64,000 nt of DNA from Moritella sp. 5 (GCF_018219455.1 NZ_CP056122.1:3410001-3474000), one strand, 5' to 3'. Positions 44,205-54,107 are shown, numbered from the stretch's first letter. Notes: generated by a model from the letters alone, not told the origin. Program-made: numbers and translations.

Positions 44205-45903
44205 TTTTATGTTATTACGCCCATTATGGTTACTGGCGCTATTACCGCTCATCGCCCTTGCTTGGTACTTCCGTAAAAACAGCCAAACTAAAGGCTGGCA
44301 TACAATGCTTTCACCTGAGATCGCACAGTTCTTATTAGCGCAGCATCAACCAACAACAAAATCCAAGCATTTCTTTATACCATTAGCCAGTATTTGGGTA
44401 CTCGCCACAATTGCATTATCTGGCCCAAGTTTTAGCTATACAGAGCGTCCTGTGGCAAGTATTTCTCAAGCCAAAATCATGGTATTAGATATGTCACTAT
44501 CAATGCGTGCTACAGACCTTAAGCCAAATCGCCTAGCGCAACTTCGTTTTAAAAGCACAGACATTATTAATAGCATTAAAGAAGGGGAAATAGGCTTGGT
44601 TGCTTATGCAGGTGATGCGTTTGTTATCTCACCATTAACTACGGACACAAGCACCTTATTGAACTTGTTACCAAATTTATCTCCTGAAATTATGCCTGTA
44701 AAAGGCTCTAAGCCAGAAGCAGGTATTCGTCAGGCAATCGAGTTACTCACCAATGCAGGTTATCAGCAAGGACAAATATTACTGGTGACCGACGGTATTA
44801 ATCCAACACAAGCAGATAGTATCAATGCGTTATTAACAGACACGGATTACAGTTTATCGATTCTTGGTATCGGTACGGCTCAAGGTGCACCGATTAAAAT
44901 GCCGAATGGCCAGTTACTTAAAAACAACCAAGGCACAATCGTCGTACCTCAGCTGAATGCCAGTTTATTGAAAGACACGGCACAATCGAATTCAGGGCAA
45001 GTGCAAGTGATAACCCACGGAAGCCAACAACTAACGGACTTATTTAATCATCCGCTCAGTTTTCAAAATAACCAAAAGACGGAGTTAACGACAGAACAGC
45101 GTAATGATGATGGTATTTGGCTACTGCCTTTAATCGCCTTATTAGCGGCATTTAGTTTTCGTAAGCAGTTATTTTTCAGTTTCTTCTTGGTTTTCTTGCT
45201 ACAGCCTGAATCGAGCTACGCGGCCGAGACCTCGATATGGAACAACAGCAACGAAAATGGTGCATTGCTGTATCAAGATAAGCAATACCAGCAAGCTGCT
45301 GATACTTTCTCTGACGAGAAATGGCAGGCCAGCGCATTATATGAAGCTGGAGAATACCAACAAGCTATCGATCTGTGGTCGAATAATCCAAGCAGTGATT
45401 CCTATTATAATCAAGGTAATGCCTTAATGAAGCTCGGTAATATTGATGAAGCCACTAAAGCCTACGAACAAGCGCTAAAACTAGCTCCTGAAAATAACGA
45501 TGCGAAAAGTAACTTAGCACTTGCTAAGAAAATAAAACAGCAACAGAAACAACAGCAAGGTGATAAAAGCAAAGACAGTCAAAGCCAGCAAAGCCAGCAA
45601 GACAGTCAAAGCCAGCAAGACAGCCAAAGCCAGCAAGACAGTCAAAGCCAGCAAGACAGCCAAGATAAAGCAGGTGTAGCTGGACAAGATGAAACCGACA
45701 AGAATTCGGATGAAGGTAATGCCCAAGGACTGTCGGCAGCACAACAGACGCCATTAGAAAAAGAACAACAAAAGCGCCTACAAAAATGGCTACGAAATAT
45801 TCCCGATGATCCTTCTTTGTTATTAAGAAATAAAATGTATATAGAAAGTCAGCAACGTAAAGCTGAATCAAATCAGCAAAATAGTTCGGAGCAAATATGG
45901 TAA
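44197..45903 (+). CDS. BatB/BatC-like fusion: VWA plus TPR protein
   Basis: A 568-residue protein joining BatB and BatC functions. The VWA domain (about 90-280) has DMSLS (Asp98, Ser100, Ser102), with flanking membrane helices at the start and near 305-340. TPR repeats follow (about 385-440; YNQGNALMKLGNIDEATKAY), then a low-complexity Gln/Ser/Asp segment made by an 18-base tandem repeat (DSQSQQ units), and a short basic end. The two overlapping gene junctions show it is translated with its neighbours. In other species BatB and BatC are separate proteins. Confidence 0.87.
   Translation: MTDFMLLRPLWLLALLPLIALAWYFRKNSQTKGWHTMLSPEIAQFLLAQHQPTTKSKHFFIPLASIWVLATIALSGPSFSYTERPVASISQAKIMVLDMSLSMRATDLKPNRLAQLRFKSTDIINSIKEGEIGLVAYAGDAFVISPLTTDTSTLLNLLPNLSPEIMPVKGSKPEAGIRQAIELLTNAGYQQGQILLVTDGINPTQADSINALLTDTDYSLSILGIGTAQGAPIKMPNGQLLKNNQGTIVVPQLNASLLKDTAQSNSGQVQVITHGSQQLTDLFNHPLSFQNNQKTELTTEQRNDDGIWLLPLIALLAAFSFRKQLFFSFFLVFLLQPESSYAAETSIWNNSNENGALLYQDKQYQQAADTFSDEKWQASALYEAGEYQQAIDLWSNNPSSDSYYNQGNALMKLGNIDEATKAYEQALKLAPENNDAKSNLALAKKIKQQQKQQQGDKSKDSQSQQSQQDSQSQQDSQSQQDSQSQQDSQDKAGVAGQDETDKNSDEGNAQGLSAAQQTPLEKEQQKRLQKWLRNIPDDPSLLLRNKMYIESQQRKAESNQQNSSEQIW
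45574..45666 (+). repeat. 18-bp in-frame tandem repeat in the BatB/C gene
   Basis: The unit GACAGTCAAAGCCAGCAA (Asp-Ser-Gln-Ser-Gln-Gln) occurs about four times (45574, 45601, 45619, 45637), with a half unit after the first copy and a partial at the end. Because the unit is a multiple of three, copy changes alter linker length without a frameshift. Confidence 0.9.
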
Positions 45904-47630
45904 AGGCAATTCAGACACATCGCCGTTTTTCTACATTCTCACTAATGGCAAATTTTCTCATTCTTGTAGGCTTGTTATTTACATTTAGCTTTCAGGCTAA
46001 TGCAGCACTAAAAATAACAGCATCCGTCAATCAGAACCCAATTGTGCAAGGGAGCAGTTTTATCCTTGAAATCCGTGCGAATGAAAGTATTAGCGCCAGT
46101 GACTGGGATAATTCTGCACTACTGGCTAATTTTGTCGTAGGTAGAACATCGATCAATAGTCAAAGCAGTTATTTCAATGGCAAGACAACACATATAACAA
46201 CTCTGACAACCGTATTAATGGCTCGAAATATAGGTGCTTATACCATTCCTGCCTTTACGATTGATGGTGCTACAACACAACCAATTAAAGTAAATGTAAT
46301 CTCATCGGCGACAGCAAGTAGCCGTGGTATCGGTAACCGTAATATTGAATTGAAAGTAAATATTTCGGAGAACAATATTTATGTTGGACAGCAGTTTATC
46401 TATACGACAACCTTATATATTGCGCAAAATACCCAGATGCAATCTGGCAACCTCATAGAACCAACAGTGGCAGACGGCGTAGTAAAACAAATAGGTAAAG
46501 ATGAAAATGCCAGTCAAATAGTTAATGGCAAACGCTTTGAAACAATTACACGTCAATATGCCATTACCATCAATACCGCAGGAGCAAGCACGATTACCCC
46601 AGCTCGATTTGAAGGACAAGTGAGTACCTCAAAGCGTGGCTATCGATTTGGAGCTGTAACGCCAGTAATTATCCAGGCTGACACTCTAGATGTAAATATA
46701 CAGGCACAACCAAAAGACTATAAAGGCGAATGGCTAGTCAGTGACTTTGTGCAACTCGACGAAGAGCTACAACCATCGCAAGAGAACTATCAACAAGGTG
46801 AACCAATAACCCGAACGGTCACACTAACTGTTGCGAATGTAGATAAGTCAGCGCTACCCGTCTTAACAGTTAATTGGCCACAAACCGTCAAGGTCTACCC
46901 GGATAAACCACAGTTGACGAGCTTTGCACAACAAAACAGTTACTTCGCGCAACAGGTATTAAGTTTTGCCATTATTCCCAATCAACTTGGTGAACTAACA
47001 CTACCAGAAATATCAGTGCCTTGGTTTAATAGTAAAACACAGCAACAAGAATGGGCGACGCTACCCGCTAAAACAGTTACCATACTACCGAGTGAAAATA
47101 ATGTAACTAATCAAAACGACCAAACTCCACTTCTAACATCTAACGGTAGTAATCAGGAAAATATACAAAGCCTATCAACAGCACCAACAGAATCTCCAGT
47201 ATGGCGTTGGTTAACTTTTATTTTTTCGGGCTTATGGATATTAACCTGTGTGGCTTGGCTTATCCTACGTAAACGCAGCCATAAAGCGCCTAGCCCCGAA
47301 ATAACCGTTGCAACTAAAACAGATAATATCTGGCCGCAATTACAAACCGCACTGAAGAATGATGATGCTAACCAAAGTAGTCACTTATTGTACCAGTGGT
47401 TCAAACAGTGCTGGCCTGAAATCAAAAACCCGCAGCTAACCTCACTGCCGATGAATAAAGAATGCCAGCAAGCTTGCCAAGATCTATTTACGTTTACTTA
47501 CGGTAAAAACGCTGAAATAACGAATTGGAATGGACAAGTATTATTAGCACAATTAACCAAACTTAAAGGCTCAAAAAACACCATAACAAAAAAACAACAA
47601 CCCGAGATAAAAACCCAGCTTAATCCATAG
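45897..47630 (+). CDS. BatD-like aerotolerance membrane protein
   Basis: A 577-residue protein with a signal peptide (about 20-38, LILVGLLFTFSFQANA), beta-sandwich domains (about 40-430) of the BatD type, a membrane helix (about 441-461, LTFIFSGLWILTCVAWLIL) and a cytoplasmic tail of about 115 residues. BatD lacks a defined activity; the operon is associated with envelope stress and aerotolerance. The start overlaps the preceding stop by 7 bases, with GGAG upstream. It is the last gene of the operon, followed by a terminator. Confidence 0.85.
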   Translation: MVKAIQTHRRFSTFSLMANFLILVGLLFTFSFQANAALKITASVNQNPIVQGSSFILEIRANESISASDWDNSALLANFVVGRTSINSQSSYFNGKTTHITTLTTVLMARNIGAYTIPAFTIDGATTQPIKVNVISSATASSRGIGNRNIELKVNISENNIYVGQQFIYTTTLYIAQNTQMQSGNLIEPTVADGVVKQIGKDENASQIVNGKRFETITRQYAITINTAGASTITPARFEGQVSTSKRGYRFGAVTPVIIQADTLDVNIQAQPKDYKGEWLVSDFVQLDEELQPSQENYQQGEPITRTVTLTVANVDKSALPVLTVNWPQTVKVYPDKPQLTSFAQQNSYFAQQVLSFAIIPNQLGELTLPEISVPWFNSKTQQQEWATLPAKTVTILPSENNVTNQNDQTPLLTSNGSNQENIQSLSTAPTESPVWRWLTFIFSGLWILTCVAWLILRKRSHKAPSPEITVATKTDNIWPQLQTALKNDDANQSSHLLYQWFKQCWPEIKNPQLTSLPMNKECQQACQDLFTFTYGKNAEITNWNGQVLLAQLTKLKGSKNTITKKQQPEIKTQLNP

Positions 47631-47961
47631 GTTTCACTGAAAAAAGACAAAGTTGGCGCTTTAACATAGCGCCAACTTCGTTTAAGAAAATAACAACACG
47701 CCCATAAAGTTCGTTTTCGAACATGAAAAACCCGCCAAGCAATGCTCGAACATTAAGCAATATATCTCTACTATGAAAATTAAAGATTCATATGAGCATT
47801 CAGCCCTTTCAAATGAAAGCGCGGCAGTATTAACTGAAAGTTAACAAGTGAATTTACAAATTACATACATTTATCTACTGTCCACACTAGATCTCCACCT
47901 TAAAAAAGCGCAAAATAGCAGTAGCTATCGGATTTAATTATTGCTTTATTAAGGAATTGGA
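47631..47961. other. Intergenic region between Bat operon and fbp
   Basis: About 330 bases: it holds the Bat terminator (47650-47678), a small hairpin GTTCG-TTTT-CGAAC near 47708-47721 and the fbp promoter region. An unsupported 23-codon frame at 47773 is not called. Confidence 0.5.
47650..47678 (+). terminator. Terminator of the Bat operon
   Basis: Perfect 11-base arms AAGTTGGCGCT and AGCGCCAACTT with a 7-base loop, 20 bases after the stop. T-run is short. Confidence 0.7.
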
Positions 47962-48978
47962 ATGTCAATACATAAAACACTTGGTGAATTCATCATTGAA
48001 AATCAATCTGATTTTCCACATGCAAAAGGTGAATTAACAGCATTATTAAGTGCAATTAAACTTGCTGCTAAAATTGTAAACCGCGAGATCAATAAAGCAG
48101 GCCTAGTTGACATAACAGGTGCAAGTGGCATTGAAAATATCCAAGGCGAAGAGCAACAAAAATTAGACATGTATGCGAACGAAGTATTTAAAAATGCTTT
48201 GATTGCACGTGGTGAAGTTTGTGGTATTGCTTCTGAAGAAGAAGATCATTATGTATTTTTCGACAACCAAAACAGCCGTAACGCTAACTATGTAGTATTA
48301 ATGGACCCACTAGACGGTTCATCAAACATCGATGTTAATGTATCAGTTGGTACTATTTTCTCTATTTACCGTCGCATATCGCCTGTTGGTGGTCCAGTTT
48401 CAATGGATGACTTCTTACAAGTTGGCCGTAAACAAGTTGCAGCGGGTTATGTTGTATATGGTTCATCAACTATGCTGGTATTTACAACCGGTAATGGTGT
48501 TCATGGCTTCACTTATGACCCATCAATTGGCGTATTTTGTTTATCTCACGAATCATTAACCTTCCCTAAATCTGGTAAAATCTATTCGATCAATGAAGGT
48601 AACTACAGCAAATTCCCACTTGGTGTAAAGAAATACATTAAATATTGCCAAGAAGAAGACGACGCAACAAACCGTCCTTATACTTCACGTTACATTGGCT
48701 CTCTCGTATCTGATTTCCACCGTAACCTGCTTAAGGGTGGTATCTACATTTACCCACAAACAGCACAAGCACCAACGGGTAAACTACGCTTATTATACGA
48801 GTGTAATCCAATGGCTTTCCTTGCTGAACAAGCGGGTGCACTAGCGACAGATGGTTATACACCAATCCTAGATCTTAAGCCTACAGAGTTACACCAACGT
48901 GTGCCTTTCTTTACTGGCTCTGTGAATATGATGGATACAGCACACCAGTTCATGCAAGAGCATAAAGAAGAAGCGTAA
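47962..48978 (+). CDS. fbp: Fructose-1,6-bisphosphatase, class I
   Basis: A 338-residue class I FBPase, hydrolysing fructose 1,6-bisphosphate in gluconeogenesis. The metal-binding motif [20 protein letters not shown] is intact, with IASEEED upstream supplying the Glu ligands. [19 protein letters not shown] and [21 protein letters not shown]-like segments match the family. AAGGAATTGG precedes the ATG. It is a single gene with its own promoter region and terminator. Confidence 0.97.
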   Translation: MSIHKTLGEFIIENQSDFPHAKGELTALLSAIKLAAKIVNREINKAGLVDITGASGIENIQGEEQQKLDMYANEVFKNALIARGEVCGIASEEEDHYVFFDNQNSRNANYVVLMDPLDGSSNIDVNVSVGTIFSIYRRISPVGGPVSMDDFLQVGRKQVAAGYVVYGSSTMLVFTTGNGVHGFTYDPSIGVFCLSHESLTFPKSGKIYSINEGNYSKFPLGVKKYIKYCQEEDDATNRPYTSRYIGSLVSDFHRNLLKGGIYIYPQTAQAPTGKLRLLYECNPMAFLAEQAGALATDGYTPILDLKPTELHQRVPFFTGSVNMMDTAHQFMQEHKEEA

Positions 48979-49003
48979 TTTAAGCCTCTTTAACCACTGC
49001 TTT

Positions 49004-49047
49004 AAGCCACGTCATCTTCTATTCGAGAAGGTGACGTGGCTTTTTTG
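49004..49047 (+). terminator. Intrinsic terminator of fbp
   Basis: A 17-base stem (one G-T pair) from AAGCCACGTCATCTTCT and AGAAGGTGACGTGGCTT with a 5-base loop, followed by T-run. Confidence 0.9.
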
Positions 49048-49141
49048 TTATAAGGGTTTGTATGTATTACAAACAACAACATAGTAAAATGTGACAGACG
49101 TGACACTTACAACATAATTGTCTCAAAAAAGATTGACACCG

Positions 49142-49163
49142 TTATTTGATGTAGATCACAAAT
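49142..49163 (+). promoter_or_regulatory. CRP-like site upstream of fadL
   Basis: The core TTTGA-TGTAGA-TCACA matches TGTGA-N6-TCACA at nine of ten positions, flanked by A/T. It lies far (about 370 bases) from fadL, so its target is uncertain. It fits catabolite control of fatty-acid uptake. Confidence 0.5.
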
Positions 49164-49409
49164 TTAAACATTGATTTTGACTTGATCACTATAAGAACAA
49201 CTACTCTAATTTATTTGGTAGCGATAACAATTTAATAACAACACGTGTACGCCGAAATAACTTGATATTTATCAATAACTTAAACAAACACCTGCCCGCC
49301 ACTATTTTTTCAATTAAACGTCAAGCTTTAATAACCAAACATTACACACTGTGATTATTCTTAATTACAAAGCATGAACAAGCAGTTACTATTTATTCAT
49401 ACTATCGAC

Positions 49410-49426
49410 AACTGGTCAGACCTTGA
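49410..49426 (+). promoter_or_regulatory. FadR-like operator of fadL
   Basis: AACTGGTCAGACCTTGA matches the FadR consensus AACTGGTCNGACCAGTT over its left two-thirds, with the GGTCNGACC core intact, and lies 100 bases upstream of fadL. Confidence 0.7.
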
Positions 49427-49526
49427 TACTTAAAGGATAAACAAAAGGAACTTTGTTTTTCTATTCAAAGATCTAAACCAGTCACGAGTTAAACAAAATA
49501 AAACTTATAAAGATGAGTAATTAACT

Positions 49527-50843
49527 ATGTCTAAATTTAAAAAAACAACGCTTGCTACAGCCCTACTATTGGTCACTGCACAATCTTCTGCTGCAGGTTT
49601 CCAAGTAAGCGAACATTCAGCATCTGGTCTTGGACGAGCTTTTGCTGGTGAAGCAGCCGTTGCTGATAACGCATCAGTACTTGCACGTAACCCTGCTGCA
49701 ATGTCACGCTTTAAAAAAGCTGAACTATCGATTGCCGGTTCTTATGTTAAACCGAATGTTGATATTACGGGTACTAAAGATGCTAGCATCGGTGCAGCTT
49801 TAGGCCGTGATGCAAGTAGTCTAAATGCCGATAATGTCGTACATAATGCTTTTGTTCCTGCAGCATACTTTATCCAACCAATTAACGATAAGTTTGCAGT
49901 AGGCCTTGGTCTGTTTTCAAGCTACGGCGTAACAACTGAATTTGAAAGTGACTACGTGGTTGGTGCCGCAGCGGGAAAAACTGACTTAGTCACATTTAAT
50001 ATCAATCCAAATCTGTCTTTTAAAGCAACTGAAAAATTAAGCTTGGGCGTCGGTGTTAGCGCTGTTTATGGCAAAGCAACTATCGAAAGAAACTATGGTG
50101 ATCTCGTTGCTGCAGGAGGTTTTTCTGCCGCTAAAAAGAATAGTGCTAGTGACGCAGCCGCAGCCGCAACCGCAAGAGCTGTAAACAACCCAGGTAAAGA
50201 TCTCTTCCTTTTAGAAGGCGATGCATGGGGCTTCGGCTGGAATGCAGGTGTATTATATGAAATCAACAAAAATAACCGCATTGGATTAGCTTATCGCTCA
50301 CAAGTAGATCTTGGCTTTGAAGGTGACTTTACTGGTGCAACAAGCGGCGGTAATAAAGTTAAAGCATCACTTGATCTTCCATTACCAGCAACAGCTGAAT
50401 TTTCTGGCTATCATGCTTTAAATGATTCATTTGCCGTATCTTATAGCGTGCTTTGGACAGAATGGAGCAAGTTTGAAGAACTTAAAGCAACAAGTTCATC
50501 TTGCAAAGATGGGGAATGTTTCTTAAAAGAAGAAAGTTTTAACAACAATCTACGCTACTCTATCGGTGCTGAATATACGATTAATGAATTCATCTTACGT
50601 GCGGGCTTCGCTTTAGACGAGTCAGCTGGTGAAACAACACTAAGTATCCCCGAATCAGATCGTTTTTGGTATACAGCTGGTGCCACTTATAATGCGAGCA
50701 ACAACTTAAGCTTTGATTTTGGTGTTGCTTACATTTATGTTGAGGAAGTTGAGTTTACGGAAAAAACAGGTCCTCTTGAATACGGTTTTAAATCTTCAGG
50801 TGATGCAATCATTGCTTCAGCACAAGCAAACTACCGTTTCTAA
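49527..50843 (+). CDS. fadL: Long-chain fatty acid outer-membrane transporter FadL
   Basis: A 438-residue outer-membrane beta-barrel of the FadL family. A signal peptide ends ...AQSSAAG, the mature N-terminus GFQVSEHSASGLGRAFAG matches FadL, followed by NPAAMSRFKK (the NPA motif near the hatch). The C-terminus ends in FxxANYRF with terminal Phe. FadL lets exogenous long-chain fatty acids cross the outer membrane. A FadR-like operator precedes it. A second FadL paralogue follows after a terminator. Confidence 0.95.
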   Translation: MSKFKKTTLATALLLVTAQSSAAGFQVSEHSASGLGRAFAGEAAVADNASVLARNPAAMSRFKKAELSIAGSYVKPNVDITGTKDASIGAALGRDASSLNADNVVHNAFVPAAYFIQPINDKFAVGLGLFSSYGVTTEFESDYVVGAAAGKTDLVTFNINPNLSFKATEKLSLGVGVSAVYGKATIERNYGDLVAAGGFSAAKKNSASDAAAAATARAVNNPGKDLFLLEGDAWGFGWNAGVLYEINKNNRIGLAYRSQVDLGFEGDFTGATSGGNKVKASLDLPLPATAEFSGYHALNDSFAVSYSVLWTEWSKFEELKATSSSCKDGECFLKEESFNNNLRYSIGAEYTINEFILRAGFALDESAGETTLSIPESDRFWYTAGATYNASNNLSFDFGVAYIYVEEVEFTEKTGPLEYGFKSSGDAIIASAQANYRF

Positions 50844-50883
50844 GCGTATTTAGATAAGTAACTTAATACTTAAATATAGTAAT

Positions 50884-50911
50884 AAAAATAGCGTCTTATG
50901 GCGCTATTTTT
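50884..50911 (+). terminator. Intrinsic terminator of fadL
   Basis: Ten-base arms AAAAATAGCG and CGCTATTTTT, 8-base loop, T-rich 3' side. It lies upstream of the second fadL-like gene. Confidence 0.85.
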
Positions 50912-50957
50912 ATTTTCGACTAACCTTAAAATAAAACATCATTTTAAGGGTATAAAT

Positions 50958-52250
50958 ATGATAAAACGTTGTAGCCGTGATGCATCTATCGCCTACCTAA
51001 GTGCTCTCCTTAGCTTCATATCTTATTACAGCCCTTTGACATATGCTGCATCATATCAATCTTCAACAACCTCAGCTATCGAACTCAGCAATGCAGGCGC
51101 AGGCGCAGCAGCAGACTCTACTAACCTAGCAAATATAGCCGTTAACCCCGCGATCATCGCTGCATTTTCATATCCGAGTATGGCTATCGCTGGTATCTTA
51201 GTTCAATCTAAAAAAGACATTACTGGCGAATATTATTCCAATGGTGATCCTGAAGCATTAGATAACGCTGGAATCAGTGATAATTATATAGCCCCTTCTG
51301 GCTACTTTGCATTTCCCATTAATGATAAATGGTCACTTGGGTTTGCTACTTTTTCTAATTATAACGTCCGTAACAACTATGATACTGAATATCCCGTAGG
51401 TCTTCTTGCTGGGCGGCGCTCTTTATTTACCTATGAAATCAGTCCAAATATAGCCCTCAAATTAACTGACTATTTTTATGTTGGTGCGGGTGTAAGCGCT
51501 ATTTATGGTAACTATCAATTAACAACAAACTATGGCTCACAGAATACCAATAATTCAAGTCAGATTTATCAAGATTATAATGGTACAGGTATCGGTTTTA
51601 GGTTTAATATCGGCATACTTTATCAACTAAACACACACCACAAATTTGGACTCTCCTATCGCTCTGAAAGTGACATTGAAACAGAAGGTACATTTACCAC
51701 ATTGGCGGGTAATAATGATTTAATATTTCAAGATACGACAACGCTAACGATGGCAATTCCGAGTGAGCTAACATTTTCAGGGTTTCACCTACTTGATCCG
51801 CGACTATCAGTACAGTATTCATTAGCTTGGTATGGATGGGAAAGCCTAGATTCTATTTCAGTATCACATCCAAATTGTCCTGCTAGCTCGGGGTTTAATC
51901 TACCACAAGGCCAATGCTTGATAGAGTCTGTTAACGCAAAAGATGGTTGGAAAGTTGCATTCGCCATTAACTATAAATTAAATGATGTTGTCTGGTTACG
52001 AAGTGGGATGTCAACAGAAAAGTCAACAGAAAGCGCAACCTTCTCGATACCTTTTGATAAAAAAACAAACTTCAGCTTTGGATTATCCTATTATGCAAGT
52101 CGCTCATTAAGTTTCGATATCGGCCTTACGTATGCGAAATATGAATCCACGCGAATTAAAGATACTGTTGGCCAAGATAGCTTCGATGTAAGTACAGAAG
52201 GTAATAGTACTATGTTTGGGTTTCAACTAAATTACCAATTAATAGATTAA
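50958..52250 (+). CDS. FadL family outer-membrane protein, paralogue
   Basis: A 430-residue FadL-like beta-barrel. Signal peptide (about 8-31, YLSALLSFISYYSPLTYAA), then SAIELSNAGAGAAADSTN and NPAIIAAFSYPSM, giving the NPA motif in a form unlike its neighbour. The C-terminus FGFQLNYQLID lacks the terminal Phe of most outer-membrane proteins. The ATG at 50958 is preceded by AAGG; an upstream start would lie inside the terminator. It is more diverged than the tandem fadL copy. It may import a different hydrophobic compound (inference). Confidence 0.85.
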   Translation: MIKRCSRDASIAYLSALLSFISYYSPLTYAASYQSSTTSAIELSNAGAGAAADSTNLANIAVNPAIIAAFSYPSMAIAGILVQSKKDITGEYYSNGDPEALDNAGISDNYIAPSGYFAFPINDKWSLGFATFSNYNVRNNYDTEYPVGLLAGRRSLFTYEISPNIALKLTDYFYVGAGVSAIYGNYQLTTNYGSQNTNNSSQIYQDYNGTGIGFRFNIGILYQLNTHHKFGLSYRSESDIETEGTFTTLAGNNDLIFQDTTTLTMAIPSELTFSGFHLLDPRLSVQYSLAWYGWESLDSISVSHPNCPASSGFNLPQGQCLIESVNAKDGWKVAFAINYKLNDVVWLRSGMSTEKSTESATFSIPFDKKTNFSFGLSYYASRSLSFDIGLTYAKYESTRIKDTVGQDSFDVSTEGNSTMFGFQLNYQLID

Positions 52251-52290
52251 TACTATGAATTCCCTACTATTTCAAACCACGTAAAGAAGG

Positions 52291-52872
52291 TTATAACGGA
52301 ATATTAAGCTCAACAATAGACCAGGACCCGCGATCAAAGCAAAAGTGTTGAGCGCAGTGATAATCCATTTTATGCGGTGCTTTTCCTAACATGTTCCAAT
52401 TCGTCGCGAGCGCATATATCGCACGGATAACACCTTTATGACTAACGCAGCCTATATAGTGTTCTTCGTTATCAATAGCCAGTGACTCAACCCAAGTACT
52501 TACTCGCGCAGCAACCAACCTTGGCGACTCTGCATTCTGCGGCTGTAGATCTAACCCTAGCGCTTCTTGTTTCGCAAAATAACTTGGATCTTGGGATCTT
52601 AGTTGTTGTAAGGTTTTACCTTCCCACTCACCCCAACTCATTTCGGTCAAAGCCATTTCCGTCTGTGCTTCAACGCAGAGCAATTCGGCCGTTTGCTGGG
52701 CTCTTAACAGCGGGCTATGAAACCACCGCAACGATGAAAAATTTGACGGTAACTGATAAGCGCTAATTTGTTGCTTTCCCGCTTCATTCAACGGAATATC
52801 TGTACGCCCCTGTAAACGCCGTTCACAGTTCCATTGCGTTTGCCCATGACGGATAAAATAAACGTGGATCAT
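52291..52872 (-). CDS. Histidine phosphatase family protein
   Basis: A 193-residue phosphoglycerate mutase-like phosphatase. The phosphohistidine motif FIRHGQTQWN sits at the N-terminus, with ERRLQGRTDIPLNEAG and WFHSPLLRAQQTAE following, and the second catalytic His in CVSHKGVIRAI. This layout matches CobC/GpmB-like members. Its ATG overlaps the stop of the upstream glycosyltransferase (ATGA), so it belongs to that operon. Its substrate is unknown; a role in trimming sugar phosphates would fit. Confidence 0.9.
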   Translation of the reverse strand: MIHVYFIRHGQTQWNCERRLQGRTDIPLNEAGKQQISAYQLPSNFSSLRWFHSPLLRAQQTAELLCVEAQTEMALTEMSWGEWEGKTLQQLRSQDPSYFAKQEALGLDLQPQNAESPRLVAARVSTWVESLAIDNEEHYIGCVSHKGVIRAIYALATNWNMLGKAPHKMDYHCAQHFCFDRGSWSIVELNIPL

Positions 52873-54107
52873 ATATTATCCAACGAATTTGATATCGCAC
52901 CTTGGATAACACAATGAAGCTGCCGAGCACTGGCCTCGATAGAATGATGCTGAGTAACGTATTGCTTGGCCGCGTGTTTCATGGTTTTCAACTTTTCATT
53001 ATTTTTCAGTAAACAGTCAATTGTTACTGACATTTCTTGCGCATTATACGCATCGACCAAGATGCCTGTGACCTTATTATTCACAATTGAACTCACGCCC
53101 CCCTGATCACCCGCAACAACTGCAACACCCGCTTGCTGAGCTTCTAAGAAGATCATGCCAAGCGCTTCATTTATCGCAGGCCAAACGAGTAATTCGAAAT
53201 GCGGTAATAATTGTCGTATTTGGCTGTTTTCAAGTGCACCTGAAAACTTGACTTGCCTGTGCCGAACAAAAAGAGTTCGAACTTCTTCTTCCATCATTCC
53301 ATCACCAATAATCAATAACTGGTAAGGCTGTTGTAATAAATTGACCACTGAACTTAACTGCTGATAAGAATGGTACTTATCACCACTGCGCATCATCGCG
53401 ATTGTGATAAGCCAAGGTAAGTGACTATCTAAACCGTATTTAGCAGCGATGCCTTCTCGCGTTAAAGTCGCAGTTAATTTTCCGCTATCTTTACTTATCC
53501 GAGAATGCTCATTATTTACATAATAACTGTCATGATGAACAGGAAAATCATCGATAAAAGCATTAAGTGACACAAGTGGAGAATGACATTTTTTCTGTCG
53601 CAGAGAATAAAATTCAACAAGTGCGATTTTATCTCTTGGGTTAATACAGATGACTTTGCTCGCTAGTTTTAATCCTGTAGCCACTTGCTGGTGATACAAA
53701 GCCCAGCCCCCCTTGGCACGTTTCTCTGCCCATGAAGCTTCAGCCACAATATAAGGGATATTAAGCGCCTGACAAATGATTGGGCCAATTAAGTCTGGTG
53801 CTTTGTAATAGAGGTGGTAACTAAACCAAGCGTGCGGTCTAAAACCTTGCTTGTTCCAGCGCCGCATAATTCTAGTCGCTTCTTTTTTAGCAATCATAAT
53901 CAAGCGTTGCTGACGATAACTGTCACCTCGCTTATCAAAAGTGCGCAACTGACTCGCAAGTTCAACATGATAACCGCCCTGCTCCAACGCACGTATAAAT
54001 AAACGCGCAATTTCGCGGTCACCCGAAGGTATCGGATGTAAGGGTGATTTAAGCGGCGCATAAAATGCGATGCCTGTTTTTACCCTTGTATCAGTCACGG
54101 CTATCAA
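52869..54107 (-). CDS. Glycosyltransferase family 4 (GT-B) protein
   Basis: A 412-residue GT-B glycosyltransferase. The C-terminal nucleotide-sugar domain has KFSGALENSQIRQLLPHFEL then WPAINEALGMIFLEAQQAGV (the E-x7-E motif of GT4). The N-terminal acceptor domain is less conserved. The start is uncertain: TTG at 54107 or GTG at 54098, which would overlap the upstream stop (GTGACTGA). It is part of a run of four glycosyltransferases. The acceptor is not predictable. Confidence 0.85.
   Translation of the reverse strand: MIAVTDTRVKTGIAFYAPLKSPLHPIPSGDREIARLFIRALEQGGYHVELASQLRTFDKRGDSYRQQRLIMIAKKEATRIMRRWNKQGFRPHAWFSYHLYYKAPDLIGPIICQALNIPYIVAEASWAEKRAKGGWALYHQQVATGLKLASKVICINPRDKIALVEFYSLRQKKCHSPLVSLNAFIDDFPVHHDSYYVNNEHSRISKDSGKLTATLTREGIAAKYGLDSHLPWLITIAMMRSGDKYHSYQQLSSVVNLLQQPYQLLIIGDGMMEEEVRTLFVRHRQVKFSGALENSQIRQLLPHFELLVWPAINEALGMIFLEAQQAGVAVVAGDQGGVSSIVNNKVTGILVDAYNAQEMSVTIDCLLKNNEKLKTMKHAAKQYVTQHHSIEASARQLHCVIQGAISNSLDNI

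Larger units (their letters stand above)
48979..49526. other. Intergenic region between fbp and fadL
   Basis: About 550 bases: the fbp terminator (49004-49047), a CRP-like site (49142-49163), a FadR-like operator (49410-49426) and the fadL leader. No gene was seen. Confidence 0.6.

Noticed and set aside
47773-47844. 23-codon reading frame before fbp
   Set aside because: No ribosome-binding site, no family resemblance; likely chance.
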